Assembly (NCBI RefSeq): GCF_006539285.1
Contig: NZ_BJMS01000013.1
Coordinates: 1 to 41,432, forward strand
Reading direction: 5' to 3'
Origin: Sporolactobacillus inulinus
Lineage (GTDB): Bacteria > Bacillota > Bacilli > Bacillales > Sporolactobacillaceae
DNA length: 41,432 bases
Shown here: positions 1 to 8,407 of the stretch, piece by piece
Layout: each line of letters begins with the position of its first letter
Numbering within the stretch: the stretch's first letter is position 1
Notes under the pieces: model-generated
The model's database searches: none
Told to the model about the DNA's origin: nothing
What the model saw: only the letters and a program-made list of their open reading frames with translations
Program-made: the position numbers and the translations under genes

Positions 1-103
1 ATTTATTTGGCGAAAGCGGCTTGCGAAGAACGCAAAGGGACGGTAAAGTAAAAAGAGCGGATTCAGGATACCGCTGAGAAATTGCAGCTAAAGGATGACC
101 TCA

Positions 104-1132
104 ATGGCACAACTAAAATCAGCGAATTTATCGATAAAAAAGCCGCTCGCACCCGTTTATCTGCTTTTTGGCGCGCAGGATTTCTTAATTCAATTGATGA
201 AAAAGAATTTAACGAGTGAGGCTTTGAGTGAGGAAGAACGCGACTTTAATCTTTCACGGTATGATCTCACCGAATCACCGTTGGAACACGCGATCGAGGA
301 TGCGGAAACGATCCCGTTTTTCGGGGAAAAGAAAGTTGTGATCATGGATCATGCATTCTTTTTGACCGGAGAGCGTACAAAGACAAAGGTAGAGCAGACG
401 GTTGATCGACTAGAGGATTATCTGGACCATCCTTCGGAGAGTACGGTTCTTATCATTGTTGCGCCGTATGAAAAACTCGACCGACGCAAGAAAATTGTAA
501 AACGGCTTGAGAAAACAGCGGCTGTTTATGAATTATCCCATTTAAGTGATACAGCACTTTTTCAACTGCTTGAGCAGGTCGCCCAAAAGTATGGTTCGCA
601 ATATACGCGAGAAGGGCACGAGCAAATGATGACCGCTGTCGGACCGCATCTTGGCCAGCTGGCAAATGAAGTGGGCAAGTGCGCGCTTTATTGTGGCACT
701 GAACGGCCAATTGACGCGCAAGCGGTGGAAGAAATTGGCTCTAAGTCACTTGAGACCAATGTGTTCTTGCTTGTGAATCAGGTCATGCATCAAAAAACAG
801 CCGAGGCGCTTGAATTGTTTCATGAGCTCGTTCGCATGAAAGAGGAACCGCTCAAATTACTTGCACTTTTGGAACGCCAATTTCGAATTGTGTATCAAGC
901 CGGTCGTTACCAAGAGGCCGGCTACACGCAGAATAGTATAGCAAGTAAAATTAGTGTACATCCTTATGCAGTCAAGCTTGCTTTGCAGCAAACGCGCGCG
1001 TTCAGTTCGGCGCTGTTGCAGCACGCGCTTAAGCGTTGTGCGGAGACTGATTTTCAGATTAAGACTGGGCAAATGGATAAAATTCTTGCACTTGAACTGC
1101 TGATCCTCTCTATATCGGGTAAAGTTGCTTAA
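104..1132 (+). CDS. holA: DNA polymerase III subunit delta
   Basis: 342-residue HolA (YqeN) family protein, the delta subunit of the clamp loader that opens the beta sliding clamp and works with tau and delta-prime at the replication fork. The N-terminal part carries PVYLLFGAQDFLI, the family's P-loop-like opening of the AAA+ domain (about residues 17-29), and the C-terminal part has the helical collar with LKLLALLERQFRIVYQA typical of HolA. I chose the ATG at 104 because AAGGATG lies 6 bases upstream; the ATG at 95 overlaps that ribosome binding site. The gene converges on rpsT, as in B. subtilis. Family assignment is by recalled similarity of these blocks; length is normal for the family. 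Confidence 0.93.
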   Translation: MAQLKSANLSIKKPLAPVYLLFGAQDFLIQLMKKNLTSEALSEEERDFNLSRYDLTESPLEHAIEDAETIPFFGEKKVVIMDHAFFLTGERTKTKVEQTVDRLEDYLDHPSESTVLIIVAPYEKLDRRKKIVKRLEKTAAVYELSHLSDTALFQLLEQVAQKYGSQYTREGHEQMMTAVGPHLGQLANEVGKCALYCGTERPIDAQAVEEIGSKSLETNVFLLVNQVMHQKTAEALELFHELVRMKEEPLKLLALLERQFRIVYQAGRYQEAGYTQNSIASKISVHPYAVKLALQQTRAFSSALLQHALKRCAETDFQIKTGQMDKILALELLILSISGKVA

Positions 1133-1153
1133 TCGATCTTAAATAAGGCAAAA

Positions 1154-1185
1154 AAAAGAGGCTCGCTTCGAAGCGAGCCTCTTTT
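1154..1185. terminator. Bidirectional terminator between holA and rpsT
   Basis: A perfect palindrome centred on TTCGAA (GAGGCTCGC arms extended by A/T pairs) followed by a T run on the plus strand and preceded by a run of A on the other side, so it can end transcripts from holA and from the minus-strand rpsT. Confidence 0.9.
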
Positions 1186-1231
1186 CACACTGGTAAGAAA
1201 GTACAAAAAAGATTTAAGGAAACGAGTGTAA

Positions 1232-1335
1232 GTGGTTCGGTAGAACGCCGCGTCCTGCGGCTCACCGAACACTAGGCCGTCCATGACCGTCGCGGGCGGC
1301 GGCTTTGCCTTCGCCAGAGGCTTGGCAAAGCCAAG
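1232..1335. other. GC-rich inverted repeats downstream of rpsT
   Basis: Between the rpsT stop and the terminator lies a GC-rich stretch with nested inverted repeats: GTTCGGT (1235) with ACCGAAC (1264), enclosing GCCGC/GCGGC (1247, 1257), and GGCTTTGCC (1301) with GGCAAAGCC (1324), which competes with the shorter CTTGGC/GCCAAG pair at 1321-1335. It has no convincing reading frame. It would be the 3' untranslated region of rpsT mRNA, or an intergenic repeat element. Confidence 0.5.
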
Positions 1336-1346
1336 TTTTCTAATGA

Positions 1347-1613
1347 TCAAGCGTTCAATCCAGTTAACTTCTTGGAAAGTCTTGATTTTTCATGAGCTGC
1401 TTTGTTTTTATGGATCAAGCCCTTAGATGCTGCTTTGTCAACTTTTTTCGTAGCAGCAAGAAAAGCGGCTTTTGCGCCTTCAACATCTTTCTCTTCAACT
1501 TTTCCATTGAATGATTTAATCGCTGTGCGCATTGCGGATCTGAACTGAGCATTCTGCTGACGGTTCGCTTCGCTTGTTTTCACACGTTTGATTGCAGATT
1601 TAATATTTGGCAT
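1347..1613 (-). CDS. rpsT: 30S ribosomal protein S20
   Basis: 88-residue ribosomal protein S20, a primary 16S rRNA binding protein of the small subunit. The N-terminus [18 protein letters not shown] and the C-terminal segment around [16 protein letters not shown] are classical S20. The start at 1613 is chosen over an ATG 15 bases upstream because GGAGGTG (1619-1625 on the complement) sits at the right distance and S20 begins MPN. Monocistronic, transcribed away from gpr. Its 5' leader is about 125 nt if the promoter at 1746-1774 is correct, which leaves room for the translational autoregulation known for S20 in other bacteria (inference). Confidence 0.97.
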   Translation of the reverse strand: MPNIKSAIKRVKTSEANRQQNAQFRSAMRTAIKSFNGKVEEKDVEGAKAAFLAATKKVDKAASKGLIHKNKAAHEKSRLSKKLTGLNA

Positions 1614-1745
1614 TCGATTCACCTCCAAATCATGAATTCCCGGTCATCATCCTTACTCCGCCGAAATAAACACGTTCTTATATAAATAAACGATAGGCCA
1701 AAAAGACCCTATTCCTGTAAGCAGAGTTCCAATCTGACAAATTGT

Positions 1746-1774
1746 ATTGTATCAAAGCGTCCCATCTTTTGCAA
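1746..1774 (-). promoter_or_regulatory. Predicted sigma-A promoter of rpsT
   Basis: On the minus strand TTGCAA, 17 bases, then TACAAT with a TG extension (TGATACAAT). Predicted transcription start near 1739, giving a 5' leader of about 125 nt before rpsT. Confidence 0.6.
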
Positions 1775-1778
1775 TGAA

Positions 1779-1808
1779 TGAATGAAAAAAGCATAAATGA
1801 ACATCCTT
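1779..1808 (+). promoter_or_regulatory. Candidate sigma-F/sigma-G promoter of gpr
   Basis: TGAATG, 17 bases, CATCCTT resembles the forespore consensus TGAATA-N17/18-CATACTA. gpr is transcribed by sigma-F and sigma-G in B. subtilis, which makes this site plausible. Two mismatches in the -10 region keep confidence moderate. Confidence 0.4.
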
Positions 1809-1854
1809 TTAACAGATACTTTTTGCGCCTATAGAGGAGGAAGGGAGTTCGATC

Positions 1855-2934
1855 ATGAGTCACGAATTGGATCTGAAAAAATATAGTGTACGCACTGATT
1901 TAGCGATCGAAGCCAATGAACGTAAGCCGGATGTTCCAGGGCTGCATACGGAGCACTTTGATGAAGCCGGCGTTAAAATAACTAAAATGACGATTGACAG
2001 CCAAGCTGCTGCGGTCATACGAAAAAAAGAAGGAGCCTACCTGACTTTTGAAGCAAAGGACTTACGAACAGGCGATACGGCTATTGAGGAACGCGTTGAA
2101 AAACTGTTTGCAAAACACTTCTCCGCCTTTTTAAAAGAATTGACCATTGCAGATGATGCAAGTTGTCTCATCGTCGGACTAGGCAACACGAATGTCACTC
2201 CAGACGCGCTCGGACCGAGTGTTGTCGAGAATGTATTGGTCACCAAGCACCTATTTGATCTTCAGCCCGAACATGTGCAGCAAGGGTATCGTCCGGTCAG
2301 CGCGATTACTCCCGGCGTTATGGGAGTAACCGGAATTGAGACAAGCGACATCATTTTGGGCGTTATTGAGAAGACAAAACCGGACTTTGTGGTTGCCATT
2401 GATGCTTTAGCTGCTCGCGCGGTTGATCGGGTAAACACGACGATTCAAGTCGCCGACAGCGGGATTCATCCTGGTTCGGGCGTGGGCAATAATCGTAAAG
2501 AACTCAGTAAAAAAACGCTTGGTATTCCGGTTATTGCCATTGGCGTTCCGACTGTTGTCGATGCTGTAACGATTACAAGCGATGCGCTTGATGTCCTGCT
2601 GCGCCATTTGGAACGTGAAATGACGGATAAGAAACCGTCAAAGGCACTCTCGCCTTCCTGGATGAGATTTGGTGAAACCGTCGATTATCGTACACTTCAT
2701 TTGCCAAGCCAAGAGAAACGTGCCGCGTTCCTCGGAATGGTAGGAACATTAAGTGAAACTGAGAAAGCACAATTGATTCAGGAGGCGCTTGGTGCAAGCG
2801 GATCACAAATGATGGTGACTCCGAAAGAAGTTGATTTCTTTATTGAGAAGATGGGGAATGTGCTTGCTGAAGGCTTGAATGCAGCACTTCATCATCAGGT
2901 GAATCAAGGGAATGTCGGCCAATACACGCATTAA
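1855..2934 (+). CDS. gpr: Germination protease GPR
   Basis: 359-residue spore protease that starts degradation of small acid-soluble spore proteins (SASP) during germination. The protein is made as a zymogen in the forespore; the N-terminus [18 protein letters not shown] matches the propeptide/mature junction region of Bacillus GPR. The core blocks [51 protein letters not shown] and [14 protein letters not shown] are all present, as is the C-terminal [14 protein letters not shown]. Start ATG follows a strong GAGGAGGAAGGGAG. In B. subtilis spoIIP and yqxA follow; here only a YqxA-like gene does. Confidence 0.97.
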   Translation: MSHELDLKKYSVRTDLAIEANERKPDVPGLHTEHFDEAGVKITKMTIDSQAAAVIRKKEGAYLTFEAKDLRTGDTAIEERVEKLFAKHFSAFLKELTIADDASCLIVGLGNTNVTPDALGPSVVENVLVTKHLFDLQPEHVQQGYRPVSAITPGVMGVTGIETSDIILGVIEKTKPDFVVAIDALAARAVDRVNTTIQVADSGIHPGSGVGNNRKELSKKTLGIPVIAIGVPTVVDAVTITSDALDVLLRHLEREMTDKKPSKALSPSWMRFGETVDYRTLHLPSQEKRAAFLGMVGTLSETEKAQLIQEALGASGSQMMVTPKEVDFFIEKMGNVLAEGLNAALHHQVNQGNVGQYTH

Positions 2935-3006
2935 GGCATGAACAGGCGACTTGCCGCATAGAATGAAGCAACGAAGCGGGACAAGCCCAAAGGAGTGGAG
3001 TGCTGG

Positions 3007-3333
3007 ATGAAACGTATCGTGATCGAATCCCTTATTGTTCTTTCTGTCTTGCTTTTCTGCGCCCTTTATGGAGCAGTCACGGTTCGCGACGCAGCTCAGC
3101 CAACCACCGTGCAGCCGGCACAAGCAAATACAGGATTTCATGAACAGAAAATTGTCATTCCGGACAGTGAAAAAGCCACCGCGCAAACAGAAACGGATAT
3201 TCGCGATAACACCGGGATTACATTAAACGAAAATCAAACCGACGATTCATTGTCCGAACGCGTGCAACGCTTGTTTCTTTTGGGGATCAGTGCCGTCGCT
3301 GACACCGTTCACGGCGTCATCCGCGCATTCTAA
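3007..3333 (+). CDS. Small YqxA-like membrane-anchored protein
   Basis: 108 residues with one N-terminal transmembrane segment (about residues 5-25, IVIESLIVLSVLLFCALYG) and a hydrophilic, Thr/Gln/Asp-rich remainder ending in a short amphipathic region (LFLLGISAVADTVHGVIRAF). The position between gpr and lepA and the architecture suggest YqxA (DUF3679), which in B. subtilis lies behind spoIIP; sequence similarity is too weak for me to be sure, so no symbol is given. I chose ATG 3007 behind AGGAGTGGAG rather than the GTG at 2995 inside that site. Function unknown. The spoIIP gene usually found just upstream is absent. Confidence 0.55.
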   Translation: MKRIVIESLIVLSVLLFCALYGAVTVRDAAQPTTVQPAQANTGFHEQKIVIPDSEKATAQTETDIRDNTGITLNENQTDDSLSERVQRLFLLGISAVADTVHGVIRAF

Positions 3334-3424
3334 CAATCATGTCGCTTGTATTTATTAAGGCCGTCAACTGAGAAAAATCGGCTTTAATACCGAGATGAAT
3401 CAGTGCCTTGGGCAACCGGATTCA

Positions 3425-3453
3425 TTGTCGAAAGAGATCATATGTTCTATAAT
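3425..3453 (+). promoter_or_regulatory. Predicted sigma-A promoter of candidate ncRNA
   Basis: TTGTCG, 17 bases, perfect TATAAT (3448-3453). No reading frame with a ribosome binding site follows; the transcript would start near 3460 and run to the terminator at 3653-3676. Confidence 0.6.
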
Positions 3454-3459
3454 AAAATC

Positions 3460-3676
3460 AGTAAGACGAAAACCAAGTCTTAATAAAAGAGGCAGTGAAA
3501 ACCAAACGGCTAAAAGGTTCCAATAAGGCTTAGAACAAGCCGTGGTAAAAGAGTTGTCACCTCTGCTTTTTCGTTGTCTTTAGACAAAAAAGCAAGTATG
3601 CAATGTTCCCGGAAGATTGGTACTTTAGTGCCGATGTCGTTCACACAAGAAGACCGGTCTCGAGGACCGGTTTTTC
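3460..3676 (+). ncRNA. Candidate structured non-coding RNA, about 215 nt
   Basis: A segment with its own predicted promoter and an intrinsic terminator and with dense potential secondary structure: hairpin 1 AAGAC/GTCTT (3463-3481); a branched stem AGAGG..TGA with TCA.CCTCT (3488-3564) enclosing ACGGCT/AGCCGT (3506, 3538) and GTTC/GAAC (3517, 3533); hairpin 3 GCTTTT..TTGTC/GACAA.AAAGC with a TTTA loop (3565-3593); hairpin 4 ATTGGTAC/GTGCCGAT, also with a TTTA loop (3616-3635); and the terminator stem. I do not recognise tmRNA, RNase P RNA, SRP RNA, 6S RNA or any riboswitch in it, and there is no T-box motif. lepA lies 600 bases further on with its own promoter, so this is more likely a free-standing RNA than a leader. 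Confidence 0.5.
3653..3676 (+). terminator. Intrinsic terminator of candidate ncRNA
   Basis: ACCGGTC, loop TCGAG, GACCGGT, then TTTTTCTT: a 7-8 bp GC-rich stem with a T tract. Confidence 0.85.
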
Positions 3677-3692
3677 TTATGAGGCAAGAAAG

Positions 3693-3870
3693 TTTATGAT
3701 TTGCCCCGTCCTCAAGCCAATAATAGACCAGTGTCTTGGCCAAGAATCAAAGCGGAGGTGCTCGGGCGCCAGCGAGACCCCGCCTTGTTGATGCGTGCCA
3801 GCGAGACCCCGCAGATTTCTGATTGTCTGAGGAGGCTCGCGGTGCGCGAGCGGCTGGAGTGTCGTTCGTG
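3693..3870. repeat. Dispersed intergenic repeat, copy A
   Basis: The stretch 3693-3805 is clearly related to 18918-19015: both contain TTTATGAT, then CCAGTGTCTTG, GAATCAAAGCGGAGGTGC and GCGTGCCAGCGAG in the same order, copy A being about 15 bases longer. Copy A also has GCCAGCGAGACCCCGC twice (3768 and 3797) and a strong hairpin GCTCGCG-GTG-CGCGAGC (3835-3851) followed by AGCGGCTGGAG. The words GCGGAGG, GCCAGCGAGACCCCGCAG and GAGGCTCGCGG resemble an intergenic repeat family I remember from many Bacillaceae genomes. No gene is seen in it. Confidence 0.65.
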
Positions 3871-3910
3871 CACAAGATTGATGGTTCAAAACCACATCCT
3901 GCGGAAGTAA

Positions 3911-4100
3911 ATAGACGGAAAAATTCCCCTTAATAAGAAAATAAATTAAAAAATAGCTTATATAGACGGAGAGATTCCGCTTATCAACGTGAAAACGGTG
4001 AAAATGGGGGATTTTGCATTGCATAATCGGAAAATTTCCTCTTATTTATCCCCGAAACGCGCTCCATTCTACATATAACCGAAAAATCTCCGCTTATTTT
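3911..4100. repeat. Four copies of an AT-rich box upstream of lepA
   Basis: Four imperfect direct repeats of about 25 bases with the pattern CGGAAAAATTCC-N-CTTAT: at 3911 (CGGAAAAATTCCCCTTA), 3961 (CGGAGAGATTCCGCTTAT), 4021 (CGGAAAATTTCCTCTTAT) and 4071 (CCGAAAAATCTCCGCTTAT). Their cores start at about 3916, 3967, 4028 and 4079, i.e. 51, 61 and 51 bases apart. Each core is itself a near-palindrome (GGAAA/TTTCC). A 12-base tandem CGCGTTACTTTC follows at 4102-4123. No coding potential is seen. Confidence 0.65.
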
Positions 4101-4215
4101 ACGCGTTACTTTCCGCGTTACTTAATGAAGGACCAGAATGCTTATTGAAACAGAAGTGAGATGAATAAGATCGCTTTTTCTATTATGCCTGAATGTTCGT
4201 CTTTTGTGTTCGTGA

Positions 4216-4244
4216 TTGAAACGGATCATGACCATTGATATAAT
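4216..4244 (+). promoter_or_regulatory. Predicted sigma-A promoter of lepA-hemW
   Basis: TTGAAA, 17 bases, TATAAT with a TG extension (TGATATAAT); start of transcription about 35 bases before the lepA ATG. Confidence 0.8.
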
Positions 4245-4285
4245 CGAAACTAAGTGATGTTTTTTTGGAAGCAGGAGGAACACTA

Positions 4286-6109
4286 ATGTCAGAGAATCAA
4301 AAACAGCGTCAGTCGCATATCCGCAACTTTTCGATCATTGCTCATATCGACCATGGCAAATCAACACTTGCCGATCGTATTTTGGAAGCGACCCAAGCGC
4401 TAACCAAGAGAGAAATGAAGGCACAAGCGCTTGACGCGATGGATCTTGAACGGGAACGCGGCATAACGATTAAATTAAATGCCGTAGAATTAACGTATAA
4501 AGCGCCGGACGGCGAAGAATACATCTTCCATCTCATCGATACACCGGGCCATGTCGATTTTTCTTATGAGGTATCGCGAAGCCTCGCCGCATGCGAAGGT
4601 GCATTGCTGGTTGTTGACGCGGCGCAAGGTGTAGAGGCGCAAACTTTGGCCAATGTGTATCTCGCTTTGGAAAATGATCTTGAAATCATCCCTGTAATTA
4701 ATAAAATCGACTTGCCAAGTGCTGATCCGGAGCGTGTAAAACAGGAAATTGAAGACGTCATCGGCCTTGATGCCTCTGATGCTGTGCTTGCTTCTGCAAA
4801 AGCGGGTATTGGTACCGAAGACATACTCGCGCAGATTATCGAAAAGATACCTGCACCGTCAGGAGATTCGAATGCACCGCTAAAAGCACTCATTTTTGAT
4901 TCGCTGTATGATGCTTATCGCGGCGTTATTGTTTATATTCGTGTCATGGAGGGATCGGTTCGCGTCGGTGACACCATTAAAATGATGGCAAACGGAAAAA
5001 CATTTGAGGTGCTCGAAGTCGGTGTCGCTACCCCTAAAATCGAAAATCGTGAGGAATTGTCGGTTGGCGATGTGGGTTTCATCACAGCTTCGATTAAATC
5101 GGTACATGATACGCGCGTCGGCGATACGGTGACCCATGCGGACCAGCCTGCGGATAAACCGCTGCCCGGTTATCGGAAAATGAATCCGATGGTGTATTGC
5201 GGACTTTATCCGATTGATACCGCGCGCTATGAAGATCTGCGCGAGGCACTCGGAAGACTGGAATTGAACGATTCCTCGCTCCAATATGAACCCGAAACCT
5301 CAGAAGCGCTGGGATTCGGCTTCCGATGTGGGTTTTTGGGACTGCTTCACATGGATATCGTTCAAGAACGGCTGGAACGTGAATTTAACATTGATCTGAT
5401 TGCAACCGCGCCAAGTGTTATTTACAAGGTAAAGCTGAACGACGGATCAACGGTACAGGTTGGGAATCCGTCCGAAATGCCGGAGCGCAAATTCATTCAA
5501 GATATTGAAGAACCATATGTGAAGGCTACCGTTATGACACCAGACGACTATGTTGGTGCGGTCATGGAATTATGCCAACGCAAACGCGGCGAATTTAAAA
5601 CCATGGAATACTTAGATGCAAATCGAACGAATGTGATCTATGATCTGCCGCTGTCGGAGATCATGTATGACTTTTTTGATATCCTGAAATCAAGTACAAA
5701 AGGCTATGCGTCACTCGATTACGAGATGGATGGCTACCGGTTAAGCAATTTGGTCAAAATGGACATTTTGTTGAATGGCGAAAAAGTCGACGCACTTTCC
5801 GTTATCGTGCATCAGGAGTTCGCCTACGAACGCGGCAAGGCAATCGTAGAAAAATTGAAAGAATTGATCCCGCGGCAACAATTCGAGGTACCGATTCAGG
5901 CAGCAATCGGACAAAAGATCATTTCTCGTTCAACGATCAAAGCACTGCGAAAAAATGTCTTAGCGAAATGCTATGGCGGCGACGTCTCACGAAAACGCAA
6001 GTTGCTGGAAAAGCAAAAAGAGGGAAAGAAACGGATGAAAGCGGTTGGCAGTGTCGAAGTGCCGCAGGAAGCATTCATGGCCGTCTTCAAGATGAGTCAT
6101 GACGATTAA
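4286..6109 (+). CDS. lepA: Translation elongation factor 4 (LepA)
   Basis: 607-residue ribosome-associated GTPase. The G domain opens the protein: [20 protein letters not shown] (P-loop), RERGITIK (switch I), DTPGHVDF (G3) and NKIDLP (G4), followed by the EF-Tu-like domain 2, two EF-G-like domains and the LepA-specific C-terminal domain ([25 protein letters not shown]). It is implicated in ribosome assembly and in back-translocation of stalled ribosomes. Start ATG at 4286 follows AGGAGG at 4273-4278; the in-frame ATG at 4265 lies upstream of that site. The last 11 bases overlap hemW, so the two are translationally coupled. Confidence 0.97.
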   Translation: MSENQKQRQSHIRNFSIIAHIDHGKSTLADRILEATQALTKREMKAQALDAMDLERERGITIKLNAVELTYKAPDGEEYIFHLIDTPGHVDFSYEVSRSLAACEGALLVVDAAQGVEAQTLANVYLALENDLEIIPVINKIDLPSADPERVKQEIEDVIGLDASDAVLASAKAGIGTEDILAQIIEKIPAPSGDSNAPLKALIFDSLYDAYRGVIVYIRVMEGSVRVGDTIKMMANGKTFEVLEVGVATPKIENREELSVGDVGFITASIKSVHDTRVGDTVTHADQPADKPLPGYRKMNPMVYCGLYPIDTARYEDLREALGRLELNDSSLQYEPETSEALGFGFRCGFLGLLHMDIVQERLEREFNIDLIATAPSVIYKVKLNDGSTVQVGNPSEMPERKFIQDIEEPYVKATVMTPDDYVGAVMELCQRKRGEFKTMEYLDANRTNVIYDLPLSEIMYDFFDILKSSTKGYASLDYEMDGYRLSNLVKMDILLNGEKVDALSVIVHQEFAYERGKAIVEKLKELIPRQQFEVPIQAAIGQKIISRSTIKALRKNVLAKCYGGDVSRKRKLLEKQKEGKKRMKAVGSVEVPQEAFMAVFKMSHDD

Positions 6110-7244
6110 TTCAGCCAAGGTTCGCGGTGCTTACATCCATATTCCTTTTTGCGACCATATTTGCTATTACTGTGACTTTAATAAAGTGTTCATGAAAAAT
6201 CAGCCGGTCGACGATTATCTTGATGCTTTGGCACAAGAAATGAATCATTATGCAGAATCGGGACCACCGCAAACAATCTATATTGGCGGCGGAACACCAA
6301 CCGCACTTAATGAACGTCAATTCGAGCGATTGTTCCAAGCTGTCCGGAAGTATTTGTTTCATCCGGCGCTCAAAGAATTTACAGTCGAAGCGAATCCGGA
6401 AAATCTTAATGAAGCTAAGCTTGAGATCATGAAGCGCTACGGGGTTACTCGTCTCAGCATCGGTGTTCAGACTTTTGATGACCGGCTGCTGAAAACGATT
6501 GGTCGGGCACATCAGTCGGATGATGCGGAACGCGCGGTTCGGCTTGCTCAGCGTCATGGTTTTGATAACATAACGGTCGACTTGATGTTCGCGCTTCCGG
6601 GCCAGACGGAATCGAGCCTGCATGATTCAATGGAGCGCGCTTTACGTTTGGGTACGCCGCATATTTCCATTTATTCGCTGCAGCTTGAGCCGAAAACGAT
6701 TTTTTATAACCGCATGAAGAGCGGGAGTCTGCGGCTGCCTGGCGAGGATATTGAAGCAGATATGTTCGGTCAAATTATTTTGGAACTGGGGCGTCACGGT
6801 CTTCATCATTACGAAATCAGCAACTTTGCAAAGCCGGGATTTGAAGGCATCCACAATTCATTATATTGGCGAAATGAAGAGTATTATGGGATCGGTGCAG
6901 GCGCGCATGGCTATGTCAATGGAATCCGTTATGCCAATGCCGGACCGATAAAAAAATATATTGACAGTGTTCGAAAAAACGGTCATTCACGACGTTCGGA
7001 GCATGCAGTAACTTTCGAAGAAAAAATGGAAGAGGAAATGTTTCTTGGACTGAGATTGATGAAAGGAGTCAGCACCGACCGCTTTAACGATAGGTTTGGT
7101 TGTCCGATCGAAACCGTATACGGCGATGCGATCGAACGATTGAAGAAGAAAGGACTACTTGCTGAACACGATGGCCGGCTTGCGATGACACAAAAAGGAA
7201 TCTTTTTAGGCAACGATGTCTTTGAGGCATTCTTGATTTCTTAA
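6099..7244 (+). CDS. hemW: Heme chaperone HemW (HemN-like radical SAM protein)
   Basis: 381-residue radical SAM protein. The cluster motif is [11 protein letters not shown] (Cx3Cx2C) near residue 18, with Phe where coproporphyrinogen dehydrogenase HemN has a fourth Cys; this and the length point to HemW, a heme-binding protein proposed to insert heme into respiratory enzymes, rather than to HemN. Other blocks are [17 protein letters not shown] and [11 protein letters not shown], plus the C-terminal HemN_C domain ([14 protein letters not shown]). The start ATG lies inside the end of lepA, giving an 11-base overlap. The hrcA promoter follows 21 bases after the stop. Confidence 0.93.
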   Translation: MTINSAKVRGAYIHIPFCDHICYYCDFNKVFMKNQPVDDYLDALAQEMNHYAESGPPQTIYIGGGTPTALNERQFERLFQAVRKYLFHPALKEFTVEANPENLNEAKLEIMKRYGVTRLSIGVQTFDDRLLKTIGRAHQSDDAERAVRLAQRHGFDNITVDLMFALPGQTESSLHDSMERALRLGTPHISIYSLQLEPKTIFYNRMKSGSLRLPGEDIEADMFGQIILELGRHGLHHYEISNFAKPGFEGIHNSLYWRNEEYYGIGAGAHGYVNGIRYANAGPIKKYIDSVRKNGHSRRSEHAVTFEEKMEEEMFLGLRLMKGVSTDRFNDRFGCPIETVYGDAIERLKKKGLLAEHDGRLAMTQKGIFLGNDVFEAFLIS

Positions 7245-7265
7245 AGAAAGAATGTCCGAAAAGAT

Positions 7266-7294
7266 TTGACAAACTGGAATGAAGTTGGTAAATT
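7266..7294 (+). promoter_or_regulatory. Sigma-A promoter of the hrcA-dnaK operon
   Basis: Perfect TTGACA, 17 bases, TAAATT. Transcription would start about 7301, inside or just before the CIRCE operator, the standard arrangement for this operon. Confidence 0.88.
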
Positions 7295-7305
7295 TTAATG
7301 TAGAA

Positions 7306-7332
7306 TTAGCACTCGGATAGATCGAGTGCTAA
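7306..7332 (+). promoter_or_regulatory. CIRCE operator (HrcA binding site)
   Basis: TTAGCACTC, 9-base spacer, GAGTGCTAA: a perfect match to the CIRCE inverted repeat. HrcA, assisted by GroE, binds it and represses the operon until heat or misfolded protein titrates GroE. It also forms the 5' end of the mRNA. Confidence 0.98.
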
Positions 7333-7349
7333 CAGGGGTGATCAACAAG

Positions 7350-8366
7350 ATGTTAACTGATCGTCAATTGTTTTTGTTGCAGCTTTTAGTTAATGACTAT
7401 GTTGTTTCTGCCGAGCCAGTTGGTTCACGGTCAATTGCAAAACGCGACGATGTTCATTTTAGTCCGGCGACGATCAGAAACGAACTCGCAGATCTGGAGG
7501 AGATGGGTTTTCTTGAGAAAACACATCTTTCTTCCGGAAGAGTACCCTCAGAAAAGGGCTACCGTTTTTATGTCGATCATCTGCTCTCTCCGGTTCTGCT
7601 TACTGAAGATGAGGTTGGAAACATTCGCCATGCCTATCGGAAGAAATTTTCCGAGAAGGAAGAATTGATCCGCGTCACAGCTCAAGTTCTTTCTGAATTC
7701 ACGAATTACACAGCAATCATGCTTGGACCTGAATTGATGGACATGCGATTGAAACACATCCAAATGGTTAAGCTGAATCAGACGCAAGGGGTTTTGATCA
7801 TTGTAACCGACACCGGGCATGTGGAAAACAAGACGGTTACTTTTCCTAAATCGATTCGAGCAGAGGACATTGAAAAAATTATTAATATCTTAAATGACAA
7901 GCTTGAAAATGTTCCGATCTATCGGCTTCAAGCGCGGCTAAACAAGGAAATTTCCAACGTCATGCGTCTTCACATTCGTGATTACAATCGCGTGATGAAC
8001 ATGTTGCAGGAAAGCTTGACAATGGATGATCCGGAACAAATTTTCTGCAGCGGCAAGAACAATATTCTTGTGCAACCTGAATTTCAAGATGTCAATAAGA
8101 TTATTTCTTTGCTGAATGTTCTTGAAGGAAAAGAAATCGTTCACGAGATCATGAGTATGCCGGCTACCGGTTTGCATATTCGCATCGGCCGCGAGAACAA
8201 ATTAAATGGTATTGAAGACTGCAGCCTGATCACAACGACCTATTCAATGGGCGGGGAGCATCTCGGAACGGTTGCAGTAATCGGCCCGAAACGAATGGCT
8301 TATCCGCGTGTGGTGACCTTAATTGACACGGTCTCCAAAATCTTAAGCGAAAACTTAACTAAATAA
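7350..8366 (+). CDS. hrcA: Heat-inducible transcription repressor HrcA
   Basis: 338-residue repressor of class I heat-shock genes. The N-terminal winged helix is clear (MLTDRQLFLLQLLVNDYV, EPVGSRSIAKR, SPATIRNELADLEEMGFL, SSGRVPSEKGYRFYVDHLL); the rest is the GAF-like and dimerisation region with GKEIVHEIMSMPATGLHIRIGREN near the end. I chose ATG 7350, 9 bases after AGGGGTG, because the upstream GTG at 7326 lies inside CIRCE. First gene of the chaperone operon and autoregulated through CIRCE. Confidence 0.97.
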   Translation: MLTDRQLFLLQLLVNDYVVSAEPVGSRSIAKRDDVHFSPATIRNELADLEEMGFLEKTHLSSGRVPSEKGYRFYVDHLLSPVLLTEDEVGNIRHAYRKKFSEKEELIRVTAQVLSEFTNYTAIMLGPELMDMRLKHIQMVKLNQTQGVLIIVTDTGHVENKTVTFPKSIRAEDIEKIINILNDKLENVPIYRLQARLNKEISNVMRLHIRDYNRVMNMLQESLTMDDPEQIFCSGKNNILVQPEFQDVNKIISLLNVLEGKEIVHEIMSMPATGLHIRIGRENKLNGIEDCSLITTTYSMGGEHLGTVAVIGPKRMAYPRVVTLIDTVSKILSENLTK

Positions 8367-8407
8367 GAGCCTGATCGCGCTCTTTCTATACTTTAGGAGG
8401 TGAGCCT

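Noticed and set aside
1-77. End of an upstream reading frame at the left edge (frame 3 stops at 75-77 and could be the tail of comEC, which precedes holA in Bacilli).
   Set aside because: All three frames are open for only 15-25 codons and none shows a recognisable motif, so the edge cannot be assigned.
1129-1350. 73-codon minus-strand frame directly after rpsT.
   Set aside because: It reads through the inverted repeats and the terminator, has no binding site, and its composition (Pro, Ala, Lys) looks like translated repeat DNA.
3361-3385. Inverted repeat AAGGCCG/CGGCTTT after the yqxA-like gene as a terminator.
   Set aside because: No T run follows, and the loop is long; transcription end of that gene remains unassigned.
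3603-3910. Two overlapping plus-strand frames of 62 and 69 codons in the gap before lepA.
   Set aside because: No Shine-Dalgarno; they cross the terminator at 3653 and the dispersed repeat.
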